A DNA stretch of 64,000 bases from Cinclus cinclus (Eukaryota > Chordata > Aves > Passeriformes > Cinclidae): contig NC_085047.1 in assembly GCF_963662255.1 (NCBI RefSeq), positions 96,913,619 to 96,977,618 of the forward strand, written 5' to 3'. This document shows, one piece after another, positions 35,061 to 47,925 of the stretch; within the stretch, counting starts at the first letter, position 1; each line of letters starts with the position of its first letter. The notes under the pieces were generated by a model. The model made no database searches, had not been told where the DNA came from, and saw nothing but the letters and a program-made list of their open reading frames with translations. The position numbers and the translations under genes are program-made.

Positions 35061-38000
35061 AAGGTGCAAATCAGCCAGTTTTTCACTCTGGGTAGTGGCT
35101 TCTGGGGAGAAGGTGAAGGATATTCCAGAGGATGGAAGCCCTCAAAATAACAATAAAACCAGTTTTAGAATTCCCACTCTTTCTCATCCTTAGGTCTTAA
35201 GGAAAAAGCAGTTTGTTTACCTCTAATGTGAATAACAAACCTAATTTTTCACTGTTTTTTAACATCAGCTTGCCTATATTATTTTTGAGGGTTAAAATGC
35301 TATATTATCTAAAATTAGAGGTAGTGGAAAGAGAACAGCAGAAATGTCTCCATCCCTCCCCCAATTTTAATTACATGTATAGAAGAATCTAAACAAGGAA
35401 ATTCTGTTTGGTTTGACTATCAAATCCCAGTGTTCAAAATAAAACAGTAAACTGGCAACGGAGCTGATTTTTTCATGCTTTTGTTTAGCCATGGGGAATG
35501 TCAGAAATGCAATGAATAATAATCTGGCCCGTGCCAGAGGGATGTCAACTGTTCCTGAAGAAGAGAAGTATTGTCTTGGGATAGGACAAAAAAGTTATGT
35601 GTGGTACTACATGTTATTTCAAATAATCCTCTCGATTATCAATTTTACACAATTGTGTCAAATCCCCTGAAGAGATACATCTTCAATAAATACAGGACAC
35701 AGCAGGTACCATGGATGCATTTTTTATAAGAGATCACTACTGAATGAAGATTATTGTTTGATTAAATTGACTGCCTGATGGTGAGGTTTCCAACAGATTA
35801 ACACAGCCAAGAATTTAATCAACAAACTGCATCATATTTGCATCTATTCCACATTCTGTCTACTTAGAGAAGGAACAGATGCAGACTCAGTAGGAGTCAG
35901 AAGGCAAGGAATCAATAGGGAAATACTCTATTAACAAGAAGTTTCTGAATTTATAATCCAACCTTGACCTAAATATGTTTAGATTCTTATTCCAATAGTT
36001 CCCTCAAAATGATGGTCTCCGAAATCCATATTCTCTCTATTTAACTATGTCCCTTTGCTGGCATCATTAGTCTAAGTGAAATTCTGAAATAAATTCTCTT
36101 TTTAAGCTCTTCTGACATATGCTAGTGCAGATGTTACTCTAAACAGCTAACCTCTGCCTGTGGTTTATTTTAATGGTTAGACTACATCTGCTTAACAGGG
36201 ATTTAATACCCAAAGTAAATAAATAAACAGGTCTGTTTCAATCCATCTAGGGCACAGAAATATAACTGCCAGACTCCTTTGTGAGGAAGCCACTCGACTG
36301 CAGGATCTTTGGATGCATGTAGGGAACAGCATTATCCTTTACTTTGGCATTTAAAGTTGTGCATGGGCTTGGGCTGGAGGTGTCTCATCCCATGGTCATA
36401 GAAACAGCTGTGCAAAAGACAGCTGAATCACAGACTGGCTGTGTCAAAATGCCTCCAGCAGCTTCCTCAGTGTTTTGCCAGAACCTGCTTCCCTGGAAGC
36501 TGCATCACAAATGCAAGGTATAGCAAATGGCTCCTCCTCTTTGTAGCAATAGATGGGCTCCATCCTTGGCCTCCCACTTTCCCTCCCATTTTATACAGCC
36601 AGCTGTCTGGTCTTAGTTTGGCAGCTTACTCCTGAGTGGTTATAAATAAGAGCTACGGGAAAGAACAAGGGTTGGGAGTTACAGGATGGTCCTCACACTC
36701 CGTTCTTTTCAGAGAAATGAGAGTCGACAAAGAGAAAACTATCACTTTATGTATTGCTTTTTTCTTGAACAATTTCTTAGCGTTGTTATTACATAAAAGC
36801 AAGCACAATTCAGGAATAAGGTCTTTACAGAAAACTGCAGGGAATAGGCAGCTATTTCTTACTTAAAATTTAGAGAGAATAAGAAAATACTGTCAATATA
36901 TTTTTTTACCCTTGCTAAGGAAGGATCTGAGTAAAGTATTTAGTTACATGGATATGTTCAAAGCACAGAGATTTATGTAGAAAGAGATATATAAAATATC
37001 ACCTGAAAATACACCACACTGAAAATATGCATGTGTGTATATATCTGTGGAAGTGTACAAATATGTCAATATATATATGGCTATGTATGGATATGTAAAT
37101 TATATACTTTAATTCAAAAATACTTGGTTTTATATACACAGTTTCATTTTGAGGCTAGAATTGTAAGGGCTGTATTTGGAATAATTAAATGTGTGGTTGC
37201 AGACTTGAAAACTAAACCTTAAAGTGTAATGAAGCTATAGCAGCCTAAGTACATTTTGTGTTACATGGTTTTGACTCTTACACAAATAAGACCTTACTGA
37301 GCATCTTGCATTACTCACAGAATTTTTTTTTTCTGTGGGTGTGGGATTTATACTTTCACCAGCTGATCACAGGGTGAACAGATTTCTTGATTTTTTTTTT
37401 TTTCCAGTGTCAGGACAGGAAAATTTAAACCTTTGCAATCTGACAACTGTTTAAAAAGTCGAGGCTGTTGATTATTTAAACTGGAATTCAATTTGAAGGA
37501 GTGCTTTCCATAAGCAAAGTTCATCTTTCTCAACAAAAAGTCAGCTAATCTAGGGACATATTATTCATATTGAGTTTGTAATGTTATAAGTAGGATCCCA
37601 CAATGGTTAATAGGAAGATACCCTGCCATTTTCACAGGTGGGGTCAACTGGAGTCAACCCATCTTCTCCAACAGGCGAGAAGAACCATCCTCAGGAGATG
37701 ATCCCCTCCTTGCACGGGCTCTAGCAGGGCAAACCAATAATGGGTTTGTGTGTCAGATATAAGATTTTTTAGAGATCTAAAGCTGTCTGAGATGAATTCT
37801 TCCTTCTGTTGCCTAAATGGCCTAATCTTCCCAGTGCCTGAATTTTCAGGTAAGGGGAAGCCCACCAAGTTCTCATGCTTTTGTGAAGGTGGACAGTATA
37901 TGCTTGTCTGCATTTCTTTAACAGAAAAGAAATATAACCTAAAGTGGGCAGTTTTTTTGTTTCCGAGTGAGATATATAGTCTGTACATTTAGTATATTGC

Positions 38001-38537
38001 ATCCTGTTTCATACTTTTTCCTTTATTGTACTCAGCATAAAAATAAGTGATTTTGTTACAAGTGAAAATCATTTCTTATAAGGGTAGTTTTATGATATTT
38101 TATACTTTTGCATAGGGTTTTCTTCTTCTAATATACATTTTCCAGTTTAATTGGATTAGTTATTGAATTTTCTTATTTTGTAATCAGTGAAATAGCTCTT
38201 GGCTGTTGCAAGAGATGATGTAATATGTATACATAACTTATGTGAAATAGCTCCTTGTATTTATCATTCTATTTAATAAAATCAAAAAATAGAAGTTTTC
38301 ATGGTTTTCATAATCACTCTTTGCGGCTGAGTGACTCCACCAAGTATGTAAAGATTCAGAAACGCTGATTTGCTTAAATTTCCTAAAGACTGTATTCACA
38401 TTGCTTTTGGAAATCTGGTGGAATACATGTAAAAGATTTCACTGCTTCTGGGAAAATAAAGGAAATGGGTTCTTTTTTTGATTGACTCTTAGGAAATACA
38501 TGGCATAAAATTTTCACAAGTCTGTTATTAATACTAA
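35061..38537. other. Mostly unique non-coding DNA
   Basis: Nothing named in 3.5 kb. A block at 36250-36640 is richer in G+C than its surroundings and ends with 'tataaataag', but shows no gene. 37030-37110 is rich in TATG words. The longest open frame (37644-37988, minus, 114 codons) has no recognisable domain. Confidence 0.45.
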
Positions 38538-38612
38538 TAGAAAAATAGAAATGTTTGGGTTGGAAGGAACCCCATCATGGGCAGGATCACCTTCCACTAG
38601 TCCAAGAAGCTC
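38538..38612 (-). mobile_element. CR1 LINE, 3' tip only, minus strand
   Basis: Plus-strand text 'aaatgtttgggttggaagga', 'gggcaggatcaccttcc' and 'cactagtccaag' is the reverse complement of the standard CR1 3' end. About 75 bases remain. Confidence 0.9.
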
Positions 38613-38669
38613 AAATTTACAAAAGCACACAACAGCATATTATATACAAAAAATATACAAATTCATAAT

Positions 38670-39149
38670 GTGAAAGTAAACTTAAAAAAAATTTGTATAC
38701 ACTATAATATTTTCTCTAACCTAACAGCTGAAAATCCTATCAATAATATTATCAACAAGGAGTACGGCAAATCTAATAGTATGATCATGACATACATGAT
38801 AGATGACACGATACTTTCTAAAGTGAACACTCTAGGTACTTTATTCCAGTATTTAGAAACAAAATTGGCCACAGCAAAGTTTTTATCCTTTCAGAATAAA
38901 ATGCTGTATTATTCAGATAGCTCCTGTGTCAGGGAGCCAAGACTTTTTTTTTGCTTTTCATTTAAGCTTCTCTTGTCAGAAGTGACAGCAGGTTTAGAGA
39001 AATCTCATTTTAATTTCCTTTCTCTTGTTTTTGTTTTAACCTCTCCCACATCACTGCAGAGGGGAAATGCTGTACTGAACACAACTTCAGTCTGCTATTC
39101 TGTACTTACACAAAACCTCCTCTTTAAATGTAATCTCAGGAAAATATAG
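38670..39149 (+). pseudogene. 159-codon open frame with a retroviral RT-like segment, probable ERV pol relic
   Basis: Around residues 38-78 the frame reads as a decayed retroviral-type reverse transcriptase. A short hydrophobic strand (MIMT) is followed by Y-M-I-D-D (38793-38807), i.e. the catalytic YMDD box with one extra codon. It continues TILSK and a helix-like stretch with leucines at regular spacing (YLETKLATAKF), ending near K-M-L, where the family has a conserved lysine. About 22 residues before the box, S-N-L-T sits where retroviral RT has N-S-P-T. The inserted codon would break the active site, and no other pol, gag or env part is recognised. The downstream half (residues 85-159) matches nothing. 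Random resemblance is a real alternative: a frame this long is only mildly unexpected by chance. Confidence 0.3.
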
Positions 39150-42100
39150 TTTGAAGTACTCAGAGTGTATTAACTTGCTGACTCAAGATTCAAATATTAT
39201 TGGGTTGTTCTCATAAGCTACTTGACCTATTGATGAACCAAAGTACATGTTGAGATTAAAGTGAATGTCTGAATCCAATCAATAGTTTGAAATTTTCTGC
39301 TACATCAGGTTTGATGATGACTTTTCAAGCTGTACTATATCCTTTTGACAGATTAAATAAGTATATTCATAGATCTTGTAGCTTTGACATACTAATCACT
39401 GGAAGGTGAGCTACATATATTATGCACCCAGAAGATCTTTGCCACATTGATTAGTTACCTCCAGGCACTGCAGCAAGAAAGCTTCACTATTAATGCCTGA
39501 CTACTTCTGTCATAGGCGCCAAAAATATTGTGATAAAATGGTTTTGTGGGTAATGCTCACACTTGTAATAAATAATTCTGATCACTGATGCCAAAAAGAA
39601 AATGGTTTGAGGATCTTGGTTATTTTTAATAGTACTTTTTTATTTGACTGGTGTTAAATTCCGTTGATGCATTGTTTACAGAAGGATGTGAATATAAGAA
39701 AGAGTTTGCTCATCAATTTCAAAGTCTAGTCAATGAGAAACAGTTGTTGGAAGGTTACTAGACTGTTCTACTCATGGAGGCTGTCACTGCTTCAGTAAAG
39801 TTGAGGAGGAACACATGAGCTTGATAAAAGACAGCAAACACTGATGATAAGATTAAGTGTGCAGACAATATATTTGCTAGATTTTGCAAAGTGGGTTGCA
39901 GTACCTCAAGTGAGAGATTACACTACCTCTTTTCTCTTTCTCTCTCCCTCTTATTCAGAGCAAAAAATATAATTTCACAAATCTAAACAAATTTTAAATC
40001 CAAATTCCATATGATAGCCTAGTGGTAAATATATGAATGACAATTGGTTTTCTATTGTGATAAAGATATTTTCTGGGATTCTCCTTGTCGTTTGATATAG
40101 CAAGAGTTTCCTCAAGTTATAACAAGTAGTTTAGACCTTTCAGCATATGCTCTGCATTGAAAAGAATTATTAGAGGGCTACCCAGCCTTCAGCAATGCAA
40201 CTAAATTTTCAAAACTGCAGGGGTATTGGAACTTGATTCCTTATAGGAAGAATTATACAGTTTGAGTTTTATAGATAAGGATTTGTGATAAAATAATTTC
40301 TTCTTTGTCATTTCCTGTTTTGAATAGGATTCAAATACAGAGGTATCTAACATAGTAGTGCTGGCAGTGCATTAGTATTAGAAATGCAACTCACGTGGTT
40401 AAACTCTGAACATTTCTGTAAAGGAATGCTGTAATCTTTCTATATTGCACATTACCTTAACATTTTCAGACAAAATACAAAGGAACACTTGTATGCCAGT
40501 GACTTTGCACTGAGACCAACCTCTTAGAAAGACTTTCAGCTCTAAGTAGATCAATTTGCTGCTGCTACAACAGTTTCTGGATTAATATAATCTCAAGGAA
40601 AATTAAGAGAATGCGTTCACTAAACCCTGCAAAATGACAGATTTAATTTATGACAATTTCAGGGTTCCTTTTCCTTGGATATGTGATTTCACCAATACCA
40701 AAAAAAATGTAATTCCTAGCATTTCAAATAGCTTTACCAGGATTTTGAAGACTAGAGCCTGAATACTCAGACCCTCCAGCACAGATAGTTCTTGTGCTTG
40801 CTACTTTACTGTGGGAAATAAGGACTGGATGCTGTAACAAATGTATAAAGACTGGTCCTGTAAGAGGCAACGTAAATTCTTGTTTGAATGAAGCAGCACA
40901 CTGAAATGAAGAATGAAAGTGTTTTGTAGTGCTTCTGACTGGAAATACAAAATTTTGTAACCTTGATATTTCTTTGAATCTTTTAAATTTACAGTGTTTG
41001 CTAAGCCAATAACAGGAACATTTTTTAAACATAATTTAAGATTATTCTTCCTCGACTGCAAGCCTTTCTAGATATATTAATATTTTTTGTCATTGTTGTT
41101 TGCCAGAAAAATACAAACAAACTGTCTTATGCACATACAACACATTTAGGAGCAAATGCTAATCAGCAGCACACACGTGTTCCATTATAATATCTCTGTA
41201 ACCTTTTGAGCTGCATAAGTCTGGCCAGAGCAGTCCTGCCATGGAGAGCTAAGTCTGGAGACAAGGTACATTAGGCAGCTATCTGACACAAGGAATTAGC
41301 TATTCTCTGTCTGCCACAACACACATCATGTCATGTTCTGGATGAAATCTTCACCTATGAAGTCAGTGCCTTGTTAATTCCAGAATGATTCTGCATACTC
41401 AGCTTGTATTTGAACCTCCACCTGAGGAACTCAGAGCAGAAAATGACCATGAAGAATAAGCTCATAGTGGCTTAAATCATTCCATGGCATAGAATAATTA
41501 TCTCTGAAGCAAATCTTACACTTATTTCTGTTTGCCTTAAAAGGAACCAGCAACATCTGTATGATCCAATTGAGAGATTTTTTTAGCAGTTCCTCTGCTT
41601 CTATGACTTTCCACAGGTGGAAACAATTATGTAGAATACTACAAAATATACTATAAATTACTTGATATATTATTTCCAGTTTATGCACTATATCACACTA
41701 AGTAAGAATGTGGAGATGGCCTTATAGTGAATATTAGTAGGGTTGCTCAGAGCTAATCTATTATGGCAGAAACCTGTGCCATCCTACCCTTCCAAATATA
41801 GGACTTACAGATAAGAAAAATAAACATTTTAAAAAGAAGTTTTGACTTACAAATTTCTAGATGTGGCAAACACACTATCAATATAAATTTAAAGTAAATA
41901 TAAAGAGGAAACAACAAGAGGAAACCAAGCCTTGATATACAAAGGTAAAAATCTTGTTGTACTTGCATCCTTCTTCTTCTCTCTGTGCAGTAGAGGTTTC
42001 TACTCCAGGTTCAAACATGATCTAATTATAATCTAAGTTATTATCTAATTGGCTCCTTTCAGGACTTTTAAATGTGACTTTTCTTTCTTGTTTACAATGA

Positions 42101-45100
42101 AAATTAGGTCCTTATTTTATCTTTCTAATTGATAATATTTCTTTTAAGATTTGCTGCAAATTGCCTGTCATATTACTGTGTGGCTGAGTGCAGAAGTAGG
42201 ACGTTTCATCCTGGTAAAGATAAGTGTTGATGTCAAAAAAAATGCTAAGAGAAGTGTTTAAGACTTGATTCCAATAGACAAGTCATACTTTGACCTATAT
42301 TTTTTTTCTTTTTGTGCAACAACAAAGAATCATACTATCTGTTGGGGTTAATTAAAATGCAAATCAGACCTGCAACTCATGAAACCATGTGAAGATATAA
42401 CTGTAATTTGCCTTATTCAAGGAATAAATCTCTGGCATGATAAAAATATGAACTGTTTGGAGCATAGCATATTGATGAACCACCTTTTCTAGGAGAAGCC
42501 TTTGATTTTCATCTTCTGTACTTGTATGAGACTATGTCCAAAGTTACGACCATGAAGAAATTTGCATATAGAAAATAAAGCTACTAGACAAGGCAAACTG
42601 ATCCTTAGAGCCTTGAAGTCATCCAGAAACTCAGATCAAATAATAAAACTGCAAAGTGAAAAGAAAACCTGCCAGATTGTATCAAGAATGTACTGCTGGG
42701 ATGTTAATTCCTAGCTAGTCAGTTTAGCAAAAAATTCTGTAATATGTATAGTTTTCCAGGTTTATTGAGGTTTCTTAACTTTACAGTATTTGTTGAGTGG
42801 TAGGTTTGGTTTCAATTAAGTGGTAATTGGCTTTACATGCTCTTCCTAGGTGGTCTTGGAAGACCAGTCATTTTGTTAAACAGAAACTCTCTGAAAAAGA
42901 CCTGGTTTGAAAATAATTTTAAAATTTCTATTTAAAAAGACAGTCTATTATTTTACAAGTTACACACTTTTTATTGCAAAAATTAAAGCCCGTTAAAGGG
43001 GATTTAATTAAAATTGACCACAAATGTACTGATGTATCATCACTATATGTTGCCGGCATTTAGGAATTCATTCCTGCTTCTTGCTTTGCCCATTCCTTGT
43101 GATGAAAAAGAACCTCGTGACACTGTAGGATTCTACTGAAAATGAGATAATTAATCCAAGCAGAATTCAGATTTATTACTGGGAACCCAGTGCAAGCACT
43201 GTTTGACTCAGAACTGAGGCAGAAGGTCCCTTGATTTGCCAGTAAATTTGAATGTAGATGTATTCCACTGCTGCAAGAGGAAGATTCATGAGGTGTCTGT
43301 TGGAGTGGGATCAAAACCCACAGTAGGTCCCCCCTGCTGTGAACACAGCATGTCTCCTGGCTGAGAGGTGCTTATCATCTTGTTCACAGGGAATGTGGCT
43401 GCTGACGCCATCACTGGGTTCAGGATACCAGAATTGGTTCATTGCAAATCTGGGCTGAAGTGCAATGACATTTCTCTCATTTGAACAACTTGGAGAGTAG
43501 GGCTTATGGCAAAGGAAGCAAAGTGATTCACCAACAGCAACATGAAAAAATTATTTTCCCCATGATTTAGAAAGTTTACCTTGAGCTATTGTCACCTGAA
43601 AAGCCAACAAAGGCCTATTCTTGATCATGCCATAGGTCAAAATTATGCTGGCCACTTGAATCTTTAACTTCAATTATAATTACCATCAATATGGTTTGGA
43701 AGACTGCTTTCCTTCCATTTCCTATGGAAAAGAACATGCAGATTCAATGTTCGAAATTGTTCCTGTACAAGGCAAAATATTTAGAGGATCAAAATAAACT
43801 GAATCTATTTTCTATAGTAGAATTGAAGGAAATAATACCTTCTCTTCAAATAACATCTAGGTCTCTGTTTTAATTCCTAGCATGTCTTTAAAGAAGGCAC
43901 TTCATTTTTCTATGCATAATTTTCCTTCCTGGAAAGTGAAGATAAGGAGTTTTTCTTTTTTCTCTTACACTCCCATGTACCAAATTTTAAAAATATTAAC
44001 ATAACATAGCATTAATAAAAATAAAAATGTGACTCCATAGTTAGACATACAGCAACTTAATATTTTGTTTTGCAGAAAAAACCCCACACTTTTCAAAGGT
44101 TTTAATATGACTAATTTCAAGCGCTTTAGATATTTTTTAACTGCAAAATTATGCATGAAACAAAACTTGATTTTACTTCACATTTTTTCACTGTCTAGAT
44201 ACTTTGTAAAATTTTCGTACTCTTTCATAGACAGTAGTAGTTTCAGTCATAGATAAAGGAATCTGTAAGTATATTTAAGGGTGGTCTTAAGCAGGAAGCC
44301 AAAGCAACATGCCATTCATGCACCCAGAAAATTGGAAAGAGCATGAGATTGTTTTTTCGTTATCATATATGCTTGTCCTAGTGCTTTTACTATATTAATC
44401 ACATACTTCATAACTTAAATAAATAATCTGCTTCTTGCAGAAGTCTTTTTTTAATTTCAATGTCTATCTTAGAAATATTTGATTTCTTTTTTTTTTAACT
44501 CCTCTTAAAGATTGGAAGCTATCTACACTTAGAGATACCCTTGCTTTCCTGAGGTGTTAGCTTTGGAGCCTGGATTTTTTTCTCCTTATTTCCTTGAGGT
44601 ATAGTTCACATCTTCACATCATCCAGAATTTTCACATAAATCCCCTGTTATAATTGTAACATCTTTTTTTCTTGTCTTTCCTCTTTATCTTGCACATTAC
44701 AATTAATTTTTTAGTTTGTGGTTGTGGCCTGTAGTTAGCAGTATGTAGAAGAGCAGCAGCACACCAGACCAGAGGCTCTAAGGACCTTAAATTGTTCATT
44801 CTGTGATGACAGAAAAAAAAAGAACTCAGCGGCTGAGGCATTTCTTTCAGTCTTGTGGTTTTGTATGGTATGATACTGTCAGCATTAGAAACTGAGAAAT
44901 CGTTTCATCTTTCAGCCTTTTCATGTACATCTTATTTTTTTCTGTTATTATCATAAGAATGATAACAATAAATATATTCAATAAAGAAAGGGAAAACCAA
45001 CAATAAATACAGCATTAATAAAAAATAAGATCAATAACTCTTCAACAGCCTGTGGTTTGAAAATGACAATTCCCTGTCTTGTCCATCATGCTTTCTTTGT

Positions 45101-45394
45101 GACTGGAAAGAGGACAGGGAAAAATATTTTTTGTTTCTGTTTTTAATATGAACTGGACTAAAAATGACATAATTCCATTAAAGTTTCAGTATTGACAGTA
45201 CAAAAAAAATATAATACAAGTAATAATTCAAAATGTAACATGACTAATCAACTGCTGGTTTAGGTTCACAACTTATTAAAACCCTCTTTTCTATTGTCTT
45301 TCTTGTTTCTATTCTTCCACCTGCTTCACATTAAGTTGTTAAAACCAATGTGGCATTTAATTCTATATAAAGAGAAGATTATAAAGAACCCAAG
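39150..45394. other. AT-rich, largely unique non-coding DNA
   Basis: Six kilobases with no recognised gene or mobile element. Small points: a CT-rich tract at 39930-39955, a 102-codon minus frame at 40724-41032 without features, and a patch richer in G+C at 43310-43520. The absence of visible CR1 here contrasts with the flanks. Confidence 0.45.
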
Positions 45395-45725
45395 AGTGCC
45401 AGGGGTCCACAGGGAATGGCTGCTCCAAGGACAGCAGCTGGGAGCTGAGAGCAGGACACAGGTCCAGCAGGACCCTGCCCTTCCCATGCAAGCCTTGCCA
45501 GGCAGTGCACAGCACAGGAGCAGGGCTGGGATGGGGACAGTGACCTGGGCCACCTTAGAGACCTGCAAAGCCTTGGAAAAGCAGCAGTGGTGTGGACCAA
45601 GGCGTGGCCAGAATCCAGCCCACAGGTCAGGGTGAGGATGAAGACTGCTGAAATGAACGGCCAGGGACAAACACACCTACAACAAAGTCCAGGATGGAGC
45701 CACAGGCAGGAAACCTTCTGGTGTG
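45395..45725. other. GC-rich island of unknown origin
   Basis: Counted over 45421-45660, G+C is 145 of 240 (60%), against roughly mid-thirties percent around it. CpG is rare (only about two), so it is not a CpG island. Open frames of 113-119 codons exist on both strands (45294-45635 plus; 45326-45676 and 45379-45738 minus). All three are Ala/Gly/Pro/Cys-rich low-information frames expected where stops are scarce. No CR1 landmark or clear target duplication is seen. It could be an LTR or other repeat fragment, or a retroposed piece of GC-rich DNA. Confidence 0.5.
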
Positions 45726-46761
45726 AGGGTGTGCCCAAATCCTGGAAATAAGATATTTTACCATAGCACTACTGGAAGTCCTGATTGCAGTACTGATAAT
45801 TGCACCTCTGGGCCACAAGTGTCTTATAGACTGAAAAAAAGCCAGTGAGCAGAAAGAATAAAGTCACACCAAAGAACGCAGCAGCTTGATCAGCATGACC
45901 CACCAATATGAAGGAAAATGCAAAGGCAACATCAGTTTAGACTTTGGACCTCCTAAACTTCTGCATCTATTCTGCATATTGCAGAAAATCAAGTTGTTTT
46001 CCAGATCAAGCTTGTTGAATTTTCAAGGCTTAGGTCACCGTTTTTCAACTTTCTGAGCAGTAGTTATTCTCAAGTCTGGTTATTTTGTTATTTTACAATG
46101 TCTTTCTGGCAAATGACTACCTCTCTTTGGATGTATTAAATACTTAGGAAAATTTCAGATTTATTTGGAAGATATATGAATATCTAACAGTTCTCAAAAC
46201 ACATTTCTATGCAGCAAAAAACATACTCTAGAAAATTTGCTTTTGAAAAATCTAGTCAAAATTATATCTATAGAATAGACAATACGAACTATATACAAGT
46301 AATATTTTTGTTTTCCAAAATGGTCTAAAGGAAAACAAATCTCATCATTAGATAAGAAGATTGTGTTTTAAAATCATCATATCATAATATATTCTTTGAT
46401 GTTTTTTTACACAGTGACCAGTCCAATAGTATTGATATCTATAAAGTAGTGAGGATAATTTACAGGAGGTTAAAGATACACAGAAAGAATATAGTCAGTA
46501 TTGCTATCAAAATAATAGGTGATGATTGCAATAATAATGATGTGACATGGTCTTCAAGTTTATAATATGGAAAAAAGGAAGAAAGTAAGGTTTAAAATTA
46601 AAAATAAATGTCAGAGTTCTATAGAAAATAAAGGTACACTGTCTTCCTCATGTTCTGTACAAGACATATTGTTCAAAGTAGTTTCTTCCATTTCTATATC
46701 TTCCTTCCAAAATTCTTCTTCACAGGGTTTTCAGATGGAAGAGCAAATGAGAATTCATGAT
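45726..46761. other. Non-coding DNA, nothing recognised
   Basis: AT-rich, no named repeat; the open frame 46567-46776 runs into CR1 sequence. Confidence 0.5.
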
Positions 46762-46834
46762 TATCTAAAGCAATAATCTACAAAAAACCTTTATGGGTCC
46801 TTTCCAACTTGAGATATTGTACAAGTCTATGATT
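46762..46834 (+). mobile_element. CR1 LINE, 3' tip only
   Basis: 'ttatctaaag', 'tttatgggtcctttccaact', 'tgagatattgtacaagtcta' and 'tgatta' form a CR1 3' terminus of about 70 bases (family text: 'ggtcccttccaacttgagatattctatgattctatg'). Confidence 0.85.
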
Positions 46835-47490
46835 AAAAAACGACCCAACAATTTTTGTCTAATTAAAAAACTTCAAAATAAAAGAAAGGCAGAAGAATGA
46901 AGTTAAATTTTTCCAGTCTTAGATGACAACTGAAGCTTCAACCACAAAATTTACTATCACATGAAATCTCACTTTCAGCAAGTACCTTGAAAATAGAGTT
47001 ACTGAAAACAAAATGAAATAAATTTTAAAAAGTGTTTTAATTCATGTTGTGTGAGCTGTGAGAAGAGTAGCAAAAGCATTATGAAATATGATCAGGGGCA
47101 TGTATTACCTATGAGACTAGGCCTGCAAAAAAGTCACCAAAACATTATTTATGCAATATTAATTTTTTCATTTTCTTACTTGTTCCTAAGAAATTACATA
47201 GTAACCAAAGCATTCTTCATAAACAGGTAAAACCAAGGAACATAATATAGAAATGCATGATAAATTTATAAGACCAAATGTTCTTGTTGGTGTTGCAACA
47301 TGTCAGGAAAATATGGCATGATAAAAAATGCCTCTAAAATATGACACCCTTTTGATACCAGCTGTGATACCAGAGCCTGGTGAAGAATTCTCTTCTCTTA
47401 CATTTTCTTTTCCACGTGCTCAGCAAAGGCATCAGGAGCTATGACAGGTACTGATCTAATGACAGGACTGAGAAGTTTGGAGTGACTTTA
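46835..47490. other. Non-coding DNA, nothing recognised
   Basis: AT-rich; no gene or repeat seen. Confidence 0.5.
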
Positions 47491-47925
47491 CTAGCAATGT
47501 GTTCTTTTAATATGCCCCAGGTCATATTCTAGCACTCCCTGGTACAAATCTGTCTTGCACTCAGACTGATGAGGGGCCTGGGCTGCAGCACATCCATCAA
47601 ACTCGTTAGCTTTAATTTGACTTCCTAGATAACAGTGAAACTTTAAACCTTGGATATCTGAGCAAATATACGCCCTACAGTCATAACCAGGATTATGCAG
47701 ACATGGCTCATGTTTTGCTAGCTGAGGAATTATGGTATAGGTGTGTGTACACTTCCACTCTTGGGCTGGAAACAACATATGGAGCTCTATATCTACTCCC
47801 AGCTTCATCTGCCATGCAATTTCTAAGGCACTGACCTGCTTTAAATTCATGTCCAGTTTAGTTATAAAAATATGGTAAACTCCAGCTCCTAATTCAGCCA
47901 AATGATATTTGGGTATGCAAAACAT
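47491..47925 (-). other. 144-codon open frame, coding status doubtful
   Basis: The minus-strand frame starts MFCIPKYHL and ends GHIKRTHC. Unlike most chance frames here its composition is balanced, and it holds nine cysteines (for example C104, C114, C124 as spaced pairs with glycines). It has no recognisable domain, signal peptide or membrane segment. A frame of this length is expected roughly once per window by chance, and no splice or promoter context supports it. Retroelement-derived coding text is possible but not shown. Confidence 0.15.

Noticed and set aside
34800..35150. 116-codon plus-strand gene
   Set aside because: It lies in the 3' part of a CR1 copy and translates untranslated LINE sequence.
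37644..37988. 114-codon minus-strand gene
   Set aside because: No domain, no signals, overlapping frames on both strands, and a length not unusual by chance.
45294..45738. Protein-coding gene in the GC-rich block
   Set aside because: Frames are open on both strands at once, as expected where stop codons are rare. None has a recognisable domain or supporting signals.
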